Source: Lachnospiraceae bacterium (lineage in GTDB: Bacteria > Bacillota > Clostridia > Lachnospirales > Lachnospiraceae). Taken from it: a stretch of 46,144 nucleotides of DNA. This document shows positions 8,173 to 16,773 of this stretch, piece after piece; position 1 is the first letter of the stretch, and each line of letters begins with the position of its first letter. The stretch spans positions 1 to 46,144 of the forward strand of contig JAILBQ010000054.1 in NCBI GenBank assembly GCA_024680815.1, written 5' to 3'. The notes under the pieces are model-generated. The model did not search any database and had not been told where the DNA came from. It saw only the letters and a list, made by a program, of their open reading frames with translations. A program made the position numbers and the translations under genes.

Positions 8173-9323
8173 CAAACCGCATAAGAGGCGCCCTGACATG
8201 GAGCGCACTTATAATACTTATGGTGTTTTACGCCGGAACCTGGACTTTTCCGGGGTTTTACCATGTGACCGAAATATACAATACCCTTATTGTGTTTATT
8301 GCCCTGGCGCTTCTGTTTTTCGGGAATATTTCCCTGAGGGAGAAGCTCCGGCAGCGGGACGTTCCGCTTATTCTTATGGGGGCTGTCCTGATTCTGGCGC
8401 TTGTCAATCTTTTTATCATTCATTCAAATAAGGGCTGTTTCCTTATTCTGGCGGATTTCCTTCTGGTGTTTTATCTCGGAAAGGAGCTTGTGCTCTCCGA
8501 AAGAATGCTTAAAATCCTGGAGATTTTCTTCCTGGTGATGTATGCCTCCTGGTTTATATATGACCGGGCTTTTTTCTATAACGCCAATACCGGGGCCACG
8601 GTAACGGTGCTGACTCTCTTCGGCGCCTGGTTTCTGCTGGAAAAAATTTCGAAAAAATATACTCTCGGAGGGTTTCTTGTTGTTCTGGTTCTGGTCAGAA
8701 CCGTGACGCTTGTGCTCTGGCATCTGGCAAGGGGGGCGTTTCTGATGCTTTTCGTTTTCCTTGTGCTTTTCTTTCTCCTGCCGGAGCGGGTGTGGAGAAA
8801 CCGGAAATTTTTTTATGGCATTTCACTTTTTGCCTGCTTCGGTTCCCTTCTTTTTGTTGTCTCCTATATCGCCCTGGCCAAAACCGGAGTTAATCCGAGG
8901 CTTCCTTTTTTCTACAAGAATGTTTTTTCCGGCCGGGAAATGATCTGGCAGGAGGTGTGGGATCTTTTTAAAACCATGCCGTTTACGGGAATCGGTTCGG
9001 GACGGGCGTTAAAATCCTTTTTTGAATACAATATCCATAACGCGATGTATGATATTCTCGCGGTGCACGGAATTCCGGTCTTTGCCCTGTCCGTTTCCCT
9101 TATTCTTATGAGGCTTTTTTCGGCGGGCAGGAAGCTGGAGGAGTATGGCGCCGACGCTGGCCGGCGCTGTGCCGCGGCTGCCATTTTCGCCCTGTTTATC
9201 GAGTCCTTTATTGATATGGATCTGATGTGGGCCGACTATTCCCCGGTATTGCTCCTTCTGCTGCTGGAACTGTTCCGAAGGGGCGGGGGTGCGCCGGGAA
9301 AAGCGGGGAAGGGTCATGGGTAA
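8154..9323 (+). CDS. O-antigen polymerase/ligase-like membrane protein (Wzy 1)
   Basis: A 389-residue integral membrane protein with about ten hydrophobic segments, as expected of Wzy polymerases or WaaL-type ligases that join lipid-linked repeat units outside the membrane. The stretch TGIGSG followed by IHN and a conserved DILAVHG near residues 280-310 corresponds to the large-loop region of the O-antigen ligase superfamily. It is clearly paralogous to the protein at 10752-11849. Both share a GN[IV]S motif, an SNKG motif near residue 95, an SGR..IW.E.W motif and the DILAVHGI.VF stretch. It sits directly before a flippase gene. Confidence 0.75.
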   Translation: MQNRKLTNRIRGALTWSALIILMVFYAGTWTFPGFYHVTEIYNTLIVFIALALLFFGNISLREKLRQRDVPLILMGAVLILALVNLFIIHSNKGCFLILADFLLVFYLGKELVLSERMLKILEIFFLVMYASWFIYDRAFFYNANTGATVTVLTLFGAWFLLEKISKKYTLGGFLVVLVLVRTVTLVLWHLARGAFLMLFVFLVLFFLLPERVWRNRKFFYGISLFACFGSLLFVVSYIALAKTGVNPRLPFFYKNVFSGREMIWQEVWDLFKTMPFTGIGSGRALKSFFEYNIHNAMYDILAVHGIPVFALSVSLILMRLFSAGRKLEEYGADAGRRCAAAAIFALFIESFIDMDLMWADYSPVLLLLLLELFRRGGGAPGKAGKGHG

Positions 9324-10785
9324 GACAAAGGGGCGGTACCGCTATCTTTTTTCAAATATGGCTCTTTTTACCGTCAGCAGCTTTATCTCCAAAATGCTGG
9401 TGTTTTTCCTTGTACCGTTCTACACCACGGTTCTTTCGGAGGCGGAATACGGCGTGGCGGATGTCATGGCCACAACGCTTCTGATTGCCGTGCCGGTGCT
9501 GACGGTCAACGCGGGGGAGGCGGCGCTCAGATTCGCCTTGGGGGGCTCTGACCCGGATGAAATCCTGAGAATCGGCCTTACCCGGGTTATACGCGCCTGC
9601 GCGGTTATTGCGGCAATCTGCCTTGCAGCGTTTTTTGCGGACAGGTTTGGATTGTTCTCCGGAGTGGCCGGCGGGGCGCCTCTTGGAACTTACGCGCTTA
9701 TGTTCCTTGCCCTGTTTGTGAGCGACGCGTTTTATGAATATATGCTGTTATACTGTCAGGGGATCGACCGGGTGAAGGTTATGATTACCGGGTCGGTGAG
9801 CTGCACGGCCCTGACCATTGCCTCCAATATGGTGTTTCTTTTAGTGGTGCGTCTGGGGCTTTACGGCTATCTTTTTTCCCAGATGACAGCCTTTTCGCTC
9901 TCCGCTCTCCTCATGTTTTTCCTGGTTAAGGGGCGTGAGAGGCTTTCCCGGCCCGGTTTAGCGCCGGGAAAGGAGGAGTATAAAAAGCTTGATGCGGAAA
10001 TGGGAGAGTACGGCTCTTCTATGATGCTGTACGCGGTTTCCAGCTGGATAAATAATGCCATAGACCGGTACTATATTCTTTTTATGCTGGGAAGCGCGGT
10101 AAACGGTCTTTACGGAGTGGCTTACCGGATTCCGGCGATTCTGACCACCTTTCAGAGGATATTTGCCCAGGCCTTTCAGATGTCGGCGGTCAGGGAATAC
10201 CGGAAGGAAGACGGAGCGGAATTTTTTTCGGGTCTCTACCGGATGTACAATGCCGCAATGGTGTTATGCTGCGCGGCTATTCTGCTTGTACTCAAGCCCA
10301 TAGCCCTCCTCCTTTTCCGGAAGGGCTTTTACGACGCATGGAGGCTGGTGCCGCCTCTCCTGATTGCCGTGATCTTCGGTGCCCTGGAGGGTTTTTTGGG
10401 CTCAATCTGCCTGGCGTTTAAGGACGGAAAAAGCATCGGCAGGGCCACCTGTGCTGGCGCCGTTGTGAATATAGTTTTGAATTTCGTTCTGATCAGGCAT
10501 CTGGGAGCCTTCGGGGCGGCGCTTTCAACCCTGTTTTCCTATTTTACGATGTTTATTCTTGCCTGGAAAATGGTGGAGCGGCATATCCAGCTGAATGTAG
10601 GGAGGGCGCGGGACTTTGCGGCCTATGTTCTGCTTGGGGCTGAGTCTTTTGTCCTGCTTTCCTCCTTTGGGGCGGATTATCTCCTGAATGCGGCAATTGT
10701 GATTTTGCTTGCGGTTCTTTACGGAAAAGAAATAACGGAAGTATATAAAAAATGCAGGAAGCGATTCGGAAGAAAAATTGCATAA
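9316..10785 (+). CDS. Polysaccharide flippase (Wzx 1, MOP superfamily)
   Basis: A 489-residue multi-pass protein of the polysaccharide transporter/oligosaccharidyl-lipid flippase group, with about 12-14 membrane segments. It would move a lipid-linked repeat unit across the membrane. The N-terminus (SNMALFTVSSFISKML, then VLSEAEYGVADV) is typical of the family. ATG 9316 after GGGGAAGGG is preferred to an in-frame GTG at 9289. It overlaps the preceding polymerase gene by 8 bases and the following polymerase gene by 34 bases, so it lies between two polymerase paralogues. Confidence 0.88.
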   Translation: MGKTKGRYRYLFSNMALFTVSSFISKMLVFFLVPFYTTVLSEAEYGVADVMATTLLIAVPVLTVNAGEAALRFALGGSDPDEILRIGLTRVIRACAVIAAICLAAFFADRFGLFSGVAGGAPLGTYALMFLALFVSDAFYEYMLLYCQGIDRVKVMITGSVSCTALTIASNMVFLLVVRLGLYGYLFSQMTAFSLSALLMFFLVKGRERLSRPGLAPGKEEYKKLDAEMGEYGSSMMLYAVSSWINNAIDRYYILFMLGSAVNGLYGVAYRIPAILTTFQRIFAQAFQMSAVREYRKEDGAEFFSGLYRMYNAAMVLCCAAILLVLKPIALLLFRKGFYDAWRLVPPLLIAVIFGALEGFLGSICLAFKDGKSIGRATCAGAVVNIVLNFVLIRHLGAFGAALSTLFSYFTMFILAWKMVERHIQLNVGRARDFAAYVLLGAESFVLLSSFGADYLLNAAIVILLAVLYGKEITEVYKKCRKRFGRKIA

Positions 10786-11849
10786 TCATCAGTGCGCTTT
10801 TTGTGTGGCTCGTCTTTTCATCCTTTATTTCCCAGGAGTTTTATGCCGCTGCCACGCGCTATGCCACCCTGCTTATCTTTATCTGTCTTGCCCTTCTTTT
10901 TGTCGGGAATGTCAGCGTGAAGGAGGAGTGGAAAAGGGCGCCCCTCGAGCTGTCCGTGTGTGTTGCCGGGATTATCATCACGGGAATAAATCTTGTTATA
11001 CTCGGCTCCAACAAGGGGGCTTTTTTCACCGCTGCTGATCTTTTGCTGCTTTTGTATCTTGCGCCGAAGCTGACTCTTTCGGACAAAGCGGGACGGATCA
11101 TGGCCGGAGCGGTGAGCCTTCTTATGGTCTGGTGGTATGCCTTCGTGCGCTGGGAATACAACTTCAACATGGCAGGACTCGTGTTTCTGTCCCTGATGAT
11201 ATTCGGTGAGCTGTTTCTTGAGTATGTGAAAAACGATCTGGAGCTTTATTATCTGAAATATGTACAGCTCCTGCTTTTTTTAACAACCCTGCTTTTTACT
11301 CTCTGCTACCACGCCAGAAGCGCTCTTGTCTGCACCCTCCTTTTCGGTCTTGTCTGGGGGATTCTGCCCCGGCTTTCCGGGAAGAAGGGCTACTATGCGC
11401 TGATCGGTATTTCCACCTTCGGGAGCCTTATCTTTACCGGGCTTTATGCCGCGATGGCCCGTTCCGGCCGGGAGTTTACCTTTCTGTACAAGGATATTTA
11501 TTCCGGCCGGCAGGATATCTGGGCGGAGATTTGGGCGGCCTTTTTTTCAAAGCCCCTGACCGGAATCGGCTCTTCCTGGGATATAAAGAGCTTTTTTATA
11601 TTTGAGATTCATAACGGCCTCCTTGATATTCTGGCGGTTCACGGGATCCTTGTTTTCGCGGGAGTGCTCTTCCTGCTGCTGAAGCGTCTTTCGGAGACGG
11701 GTCGCGTTAATTTTGCCTGGTATCCGGAAAAGAGAATAGCCGCGGCCGGAATATACTGTTATCTTTTTGCTTCTTTTTTTGAAAACGGCTTTATAACCGC
11801 GCCCTATGAAGTACTGTTCTGGGTGCTGCTTTTGACGGTGCTTCATTAG
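10752..11849 (+). CDS. O-antigen polymerase/ligase-like membrane protein (Wzy 2)
   Basis: A 365-residue membrane protein paralogous to the one at 8154-9323. The shared landmarks fall in the same order: ALLFVGNVSV near residue 50, SNKGAFF near 95, SGRQDIW near 260, TGIGSS near 280, and IHNGLLDILAVHGI near 295. About ten membrane segments are apparent. It probably acts in repeat-unit polymerisation or ligation. Two copies flanking one flippase suggest either a duplication with different linkage specificities or one polymerase plus one ligase. The ATG lies inside the flippase gene. Confidence 0.72.
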   Translation: MQEAIRKKNCIIISALFVWLVFSSFISQEFYAAATRYATLLIFICLALLFVGNVSVKEEWKRAPLELSVCVAGIIITGINLVILGSNKGAFFTAADLLLLLYLAPKLTLSDKAGRIMAGAVSLLMVWWYAFVRWEYNFNMAGLVFLSLMIFGELFLEYVKNDLELYYLKYVQLLLFLTTLLFTLCYHARSALVCTLLFGLVWGILPRLSGKKGYYALIGISTFGSLIFTGLYAAMARSGREFTFLYKDIYSGRQDIWAEIWAAFFSKPLTGIGSSWDIKSFFIFEIHNGLLDILAVHGILVFAGVLFLLLKRLSETGRVNFAWYPEKRIAAAGIYCYLFASFFENGFITAPYEVLFWVLLLTVLH

Positions 11850-11869
11850 AGCACCGGAGGAGAAAGACA

Positions 11870-13324
11870 ATGATGGAGGAATTCTTCCCCTGGGAAGAAA
11901 AACACGGGCTTATCGGAGATACGCTGGAGGGCTTTGCCTACTGGAACTATATGCGCCGCGACATGTATAAATCCTTTCGCGACGATATGGACGGGATCCT
12001 TTCTCCTTTTTTCCGCAATCTTAATGAAAGCGATGAGAAAAAGAGCTTTTCGAAAAGACTCGGGATTGCTTTTGATATGCTTAAAATGCCGGGGAAAAGC
12101 AGGAAAAGGAATATTGACGTGCTCTTTATCTGCCACAGCCGCCGCACGGAGATTGACGGAAAGCTCGTTAGCGTCTATACGGATTTTCTGACAGATTATT
12201 TTCCGGATTCCGTTACGATAGAGCGCGCAGGTTCCGGGAGGCCGAAAGGGACACCGTATACTCCGGAGCTTGTATATCTGGACCGGCTGGAGCTTTTAAG
12301 CAATATTTATCTGATGGGCGTAAGGCTGTTTCGAAAAAAGCGGTATCTTGATATCCGGAAAAGTCTGGAGGAAAAACTGGGAGCACCGCTTAAGGAGCTC
12401 GCTAATGAAAAGGGGCTTCACCTTAATATCCGGCAGATCGTGGACCGGACCACCCGTCTTTTTTTCAGCTATAAGGTGAAGCGCCCGGTTCTGGAAAACA
12501 TGCTTTCGGCTTTGAACCCGAAGGTAATAGTCGAGGTTGTGGGCGGGAGCTTTGACGCCAAGATAATAAACGAGATTGCCCGGGAAAGGGGTATTCCCAC
12601 GATGGAGCTCCAGCACGGTACTCTGGGCCCCACGGTCATGTATCCGCCGGGAGTGGATTTTCCGCAGTTTCCGGCCTATTATCTTGTGTTTTCGAAGTTC
12701 TGGAAGGAGTTTGCCCGCTTTCCCATAGCTGAGGATCATGTGCTGAGCGTGGGCTTTCCATATTTTGAGGAGCAGGTTAAGCGCTTCAATGCCGCTGCTA
12801 AGGAGAAGTCTTCGAAACACAGGACCAGAACAGTGGTCTTTCTTTCAAGCCCGTCTTACGGGAAGGAGCTTTCGGAGGAGGCGGCGCGTTTTTCGGCCCT
12901 GGCGGGAAAAAAATATCATGTGATTTTCAAGCTTCATCCAAAGGAAATGAAGGACTGGCAGAGCCGCTACAGCGCTCTTAAGGACACGGAGGTGGAGGTG
13001 ATTGACCGCCCGGAAGAGAGCGTATACGGGATTTTCGCCCGGAGCGATATCCAGGTGGGAGTGGAATCCACCGCGATTTATGAGGGTCTGGCCTTCTCTC
13101 TTGATACCTTTGTTATGCGGCTGCCTCAGGCCTACCTGATGGAAGAGCTCTGTGCGCGGGGTTTCGGGGTCTTTGTGGCAGACGCGTCAGAGCTGATGAC
13201 GGCGGTGGAAAACACGGATAAAACAGGGAAAAAGGATCCCGGCGAGTTCTGGGAGGCAAATGCCCGGGAAAAAACCGTGAAAGCTATCCGGACTGTTATG
13301 GGGACTTCCCCGAAAAAGGAATAA
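11870..13324 (+). CDS. KpsS/CDP-glycerol-transferase-like soluble protein
   Basis: A 484-residue soluble protein starting at an ATG 7 bases after GGAGGAG (11856-11862). It is not firmly recognised. The second half looks like a GT-B fold: a histidine-containing ELQHG stretch in the middle, an FKLHPKE stretch near residue 350, and an ESTAIYEGLAF stretch near residue 400. These resemble the corresponding regions in capsule KpsS/KpsC proteins and in CDP-glycerol:polyol-phosphate glycerophosphotransferases. The N-terminal 150 residues have no recognisable motif. A role in transferring a sugar or polyol phosphate to the glycan is plausible. A second protein of this general kind is encoded at 28016-29626. 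Confidence 0.6.
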   Translation: MMEEFFPWEEKHGLIGDTLEGFAYWNYMRRDMYKSFRDDMDGILSPFFRNLNESDEKKSFSKRLGIAFDMLKMPGKSRKRNIDVLFICHSRRTEIDGKLVSVYTDFLTDYFPDSVTIERAGSGRPKGTPYTPELVYLDRLELLSNIYLMGVRLFRKKRYLDIRKSLEEKLGAPLKELANEKGLHLNIRQIVDRTTRLFFSYKVKRPVLENMLSALNPKVIVEVVGGSFDAKIINEIARERGIPTMELQHGTLGPTVMYPPGVDFPQFPAYYLVFSKFWKEFARFPIAEDHVLSVGFPYFEEQVKRFNAAAKEKSSKHRTRTVVFLSSPSYGKELSEEAARFSALAGKKYHVIFKLHPKEMKDWQSRYSALKDTEVEVIDRPEESVYGIFARSDIQVGVESTAIYEGLAFSLDTFVMRLPQAYLMEELCARGFGVFVADASELMTAVENTDKTGKKDPGEFWEANAREKTVKAIRTVMGTSPKKE

Positions 13325-13331
13325 ACAGGTC

Positions 13332-14783
13332 ATGGAAAAGGACTCCACTTCAGTAAAGGCATTAAAATCGGGCGTATGGTACACAGTAAGCAATTTTCTG
13401 ATAAAGGGAATTGCCTTTCTTACCACGCCCGTTTTTTCCCGCCTGCTTTCAAAGGGTGACTACGGCGCCTACAGCAATTTCACAAGCTGGCTGTCCGTCC
13501 TGTCGATCCTCTGTACGCTGCATCTGGTTTCGGCAGCGGCCAGGGCCCGGTACGATTTTACTGAAGATTATGACGAATATCTTTCTTCCGTGGTGGCTCT
13601 GGGCTCCGTGGTCAGCCTTGCCTGTTCCGCGGTTTTCATGATATTCGGAGCCTTCTTTTCGGGCCTTTTCGAGATCGACGCCCGGTTTTTGCCGGTGCTT
13701 TCTCTGGTGCTGATTTTTTCCCCGGCCCTCGATATGCTTCAGGTGAAGCAGCGCTATGAGTTCCGCTACCGGAGCTTTGTGGCGGTTTCGATATTCAACG
13801 CTCTTGTCTCAACCCTGACGGCGGTTTTTCTGGTACGCACCTGGGAAGACCGGCTCGCCGGAAGGATTTACGGCACTTATCTGCCCAGCATATTGATCTA
13901 TATTGCGGCGTTTACCCTCATAATGCTGAGAGGAAAAAAACTTTACCGCCCGAATTGCTGGAAATACGCCCTGGCTTTTTCGCTGCCGATAATTCCGCAC
14001 CTCCTTTCCAATGTTATCCTCGGAATTTCCGATAAAATCATGATCACGAAAATGGTGGGGCCGGAGGCCAATGCAGTCTATTCCATCGCCTATTCCTGCG
14101 GAATGATAGTGGCTACCCTTCTCACTTCCCTTAACCAGGCCATGGTGCCCTGGCTTTTTGAAAAACTGCACTCGAAGGAATATGAATTTATAAAGAAGGT
14201 TACAAGGCTCTACATTCTTTTTCTCGCTGCAGCGCTGGAATGCCTGATACTGCTTTCCCCGGAGCTTATCATGTTTTTAGGCGGAAAGAATTACGCGGGC
14301 TCGGAATATCTTGTACCGCCCGTTATGCTGGGCTACGGTTTTAAATTTGCCTATACCATCTATGTCAATGTGGAACAGTATGAAAAGCGGACCGGCATTG
14401 TTTCCGTCGGAACTCTCATTGCCGCCGCGGTAAATGTGGCGCTGAACCTTCTGCTGATTCCGGTATTCGGGTTTGTGACCGCCGCCTACACGACGCTGGC
14501 GGGCTTTGCCCTTCTGCTTGTTATCCACTATATTGCCAGCGCCAGACTGGGCTTTGTTTATATGTATGACAATTTCTTTACCTTTGCCGTGATGGGAATA
14601 ATGACCGTATTGGGGCTCATGGGACAGCTTCTGTTCCCGCTGCCTGTTGTCCGGTACGCTCTTGTGGTCCTCATAGCGGCAGCGGGGGCGGCTATGCTTA
14701 TAAGACTGCGCCGCATTTACGGAAAAAAAGGGACAGGGAAAAAAGAAGAGGACAAAGTGCGGGAAGAGGGGCCGAAAGTTTGA
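13332..14783 (+). CDS. Polysaccharide flippase (Wzx 2, MOP superfamily)
   Basis: A 483-residue multi-pass protein with about 12-14 membrane segments. Its N-terminus (ALKSGVWYTVSNFLIKG, then TTPVFSRLLSKGDYGAY) is the standard RfbX/Wzx signature. It resembles the third flippase at 30672-32108 more than the first: both share a KSG.WY..SN.LI start, an R.DF...Y..Y..S region near residue 75, and a YVNVE stretch followed by AA.VN..LN near residue 340-365. The C-terminus is charged and lysine/glutamate-rich. Its stop codon overlaps the -35 box of the next promoter, so it probably ends the first transcription unit, although read-through is possible. Confidence 0.87.
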   Translation: MEKDSTSVKALKSGVWYTVSNFLIKGIAFLTTPVFSRLLSKGDYGAYSNFTSWLSVLSILCTLHLVSAAARARYDFTEDYDEYLSSVVALGSVVSLACSAVFMIFGAFFSGLFEIDARFLPVLSLVLIFSPALDMLQVKQRYEFRYRSFVAVSIFNALVSTLTAVFLVRTWEDRLAGRIYGTYLPSILIYIAAFTLIMLRGKKLYRPNCWKYALAFSLPIIPHLLSNVILGISDKIMITKMVGPEANAVYSIAYSCGMIVATLLTSLNQAMVPWLFEKLHSKEYEFIKKVTRLYILFLAAALECLILLSPELIMFLGGKNYAGSEYLVPPVMLGYGFKFAYTIYVNVEQYEKRTGIVSVGTLIAAAVNVALNLLLIPVFGFVTAAYTTLAGFALLLVIHYIASARLGFVYMYDNFFTFAVMGIMTVLGLMGQLLFPLPVVRYALVVLIAAAGAAMLIRLRRIYGKKGTGKKEEDKVREEGPKV

Positions 14784-14808
14784 CGTAACCACAAGGTTTT
14801 GTTATAAT
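14780..14808 (+). promoter_or_regulatory. Near-consensus sigma-A promoter inside the locus
   Basis: TTGACG (14780-14785) and TATAAT (14803-14808) are separated by 17 bases. The -35 box overlaps the stop codon of the second flippase gene. Transcription would start near 14815. This divides the polysaccharide locus into two units, the second beginning with the PglF/CapD-like gene. Confidence 0.8.
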
Positions 14809-14881
14809 TTGAGGGTTGATATGACAGATATTGTGGTTGTTCTATACCCCGGAGGCAAACCGATCACGACCGGCTTTTGTG

Positions 14882-16771
14882 ATGAAACAGTTCATTAAGA
14901 ATAAAGCGCTATTTATCAGGCGGATAGGCCTGATGACATACGATATTCTGGCAGTTATCGCCTCGAGTGCGCTGGGGCTTCTGCTTCGTTTTGATTTAAG
15001 CTACAACTCGCTCCTGCACACCGTCGGCGGGTTCCTGTGGAGAGACAATGTCTGGCGCTATACCCCGATAAACGTCATTACCACGGTGGTGGTGTTCTAC
15101 CTGTTTCATCTCTACACCAGCCTCTGGTCCTATGCGGGAGCTCCCGAGCTTTCCTCGGCGGTTATCGCCTGTCTGATTTCTTCGGTGCTGCAGGCTCTCG
15201 GCATGTTTCTGCTGCATTTTTCAATGCCGCGCAGCTACTTTTTCCTCTATGCCATGTGCCTTACGGCGCTGGTGGTGTTTTCCCGGTTCTTCTACAGGAT
15301 ATTCCGGACTTTTATCCAGAAGCGGACAGAGAAGGCCCGCAACATCAACGTTATGGTTATAGGAGCCGGAGACGCGGGAAACACACTGATCCGGGAGATG
15401 AACACCAGCCGGTATATCCAGAAAAACGTGGTCTGCGTCATAGACGACAACAAGGCCAAAACCGGAAGCTATATCCAGGGCGTTAAGGTGGTGGGTTCCC
15501 GTGATGATATTATTGAATGCGCGGCCCGCTTCGAGGTTGACGAGATAATCATCGCCATGCCCGCCGCTCCCAGAAGCCAGCTTAAGGCCATTCTGGATAT
15601 CTGTAAGGAAACGAAGTGTGAATTAAAAACATTACCGGGAATCTACCAGCTTGTAAACGGGGAGGTGGGCGTCAGCCAGCTTCGTAAGGTGGATGTGGTG
15701 GACCTTTTGGGGCGGGAGCCCATTGAGGTGGACCTGGATTCCATTATGAAATACGTGACCGGAAAAACGATTCTGGTTACCGGCGGCGGAGGCTCCATCG
15801 GAAGCGAGCTCTGCCGGCAGATAGCGACTCATAAGCCGAAGCTTCTGGTGATTTTCGATATCTACGAGAACAGCGCCTACGACATCCAGCAGGAGCTGAA
15901 GGTGAAATATCCCGAGCTGAACCTCAAGGTGCTGATCGGTTCCGTGCGTAATTCCCACCGTGTGGACGACGTGTTTCGTACCTACCGTCCGGATATAGTC
16001 TATCATGCCGCCGCCCACAAGCATGTTCCGCTGATGGAGGACAGCCCCAACGAAGCAATTAAGAACAATGTCCTCGGAACCTGGAAGGTGGCGCAGGCCT
16101 CCGTGGAGAACGGGGTGGAGAAGTTCGTTATGATATCCACCGACAAGGCCGTCAATCCCACAAATATCATGGGGGCCAGCAAGCGGATATGCGAAATGAT
16201 AGTCCAGTCCTACAACCATAAGGGGAAGACGGATTTCGTGGCGGTGCGCTTCGGGAATGTCCTGGGCTCCAACGGCTCGGTGATTCCCCTTTTCAAAAAA
16301 CAGATTGAGGCGGGCGGCCCTGTCACGGTGACCCATCCTGATATTATCCGCTATTTCATGACGATACCCGAAGCCGTGTCGCTGGTGCTTCAGGCGGGGG
16401 CGTACGCGAAGGGCGGAGAAATCTTTGTGCTGGACATGGGCGAGCCGGTAAAGATTCTGGATCTGGCCAAAAACCTTATACGCCTCTCGGGCTATGTGCC
16501 GGGGGAGGACATCGAGATAAAGATAATTGGACTCCGGCCCGGTGAAAAGCTCTATGAAGAAATGCTGATGAAGGAAGAGGGTCTCAAAGAGACAGCCAAC
16601 CGGCTTATTCATATCGGGCAGCCCATAGAATTTGACGAAGAGGAATTCTATCAGAAGCTCGGCCGTCTTTCGGAAGAGTCAAGAGAAGAGCATATTGATG
16701 TCCATGCCTGGATAAAGGATCTGGTTCCGACCTACCACGCCCAGGCAGCAGAAGAGAGAAAGGAAGCGTAG
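14882..16771 (+). CDS. Membrane UDP-GlcNAc 4,6-dehydratase (PglF/CapD type)
   Basis: A 629-residue enzyme that converts UDP-GlcNAc to the 4-keto-6-deoxy intermediate, the first step to bacillosamine-type amino sugars. Four membrane segments lie in residues 15-140, then a Rossmann domain (VIGAGDAG, 159-166) and the catalytic dehydratase domain starting at VTGGGGSIG (299-307). The STDKAVNP motif at 419-426 and MGASK at 430-434 match the long-chain members in which methionine replaces the usual catalytic tyrosine. ATG 14882 is taken as start, but no ribosome site stands at the usual distance. The frame also extends to TTG 14831, and GGAGG at 14851-14855 is too far upstream. The following aminotransferase and PglC-like genes support the role. 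Confidence 0.9.
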   Translation: MKQFIKNKALFIRRIGLMTYDILAVIASSALGLLLRFDLSYNSLLHTVGGFLWRDNVWRYTPINVITTVVVFYLFHLYTSLWSYAGAPELSSAVIACLISSVLQALGMFLLHFSMPRSYFFLYAMCLTALVVFSRFFYRIFRTFIQKRTEKARNINVMVIGAGDAGNTLIREMNTSRYIQKNVVCVIDDNKAKTGSYIQGVKVVGSRDDIIECAARFEVDEIIIAMPAAPRSQLKAILDICKETKCELKTLPGIYQLVNGEVGVSQLRKVDVVDLLGREPIEVDLDSIMKYVTGKTILVTGGGGSIGSELCRQIATHKPKLLVIFDIYENSAYDIQQELKVKYPELNLKVLIGSVRNSHRVDDVFRTYRPDIVYHAAAHKHVPLMEDSPNEAIKNNVLGTWKVAQASVENGVEKFVMISTDKAVNPTNIMGASKRICEMIVQSYNHKGKTDFVAVRFGNVLGSNGSVIPLFKKQIEAGGPVTVTHPDIIRYFMTIPEAVSLVLQAGAYAKGGEIFVLDMGEPVKILDLAKNLIRLSGYVPGEDIEIKIIGLRPGEKLYEEMLMKEEGLKETANRLIHIGQPIEFDEEEFYQKLGRLSEESREEHIDVHAWIKDLVPTYHAQAAEERKEA

Positions 16772-16773
16772 AG

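Noticed and set aside
15632..16612. 326-codon open frame on the minus strand inside the PglF-like gene.
   Set aside because: It is a shadow of the conserved dehydratase, with histidine-rich, non-family-like sequence.
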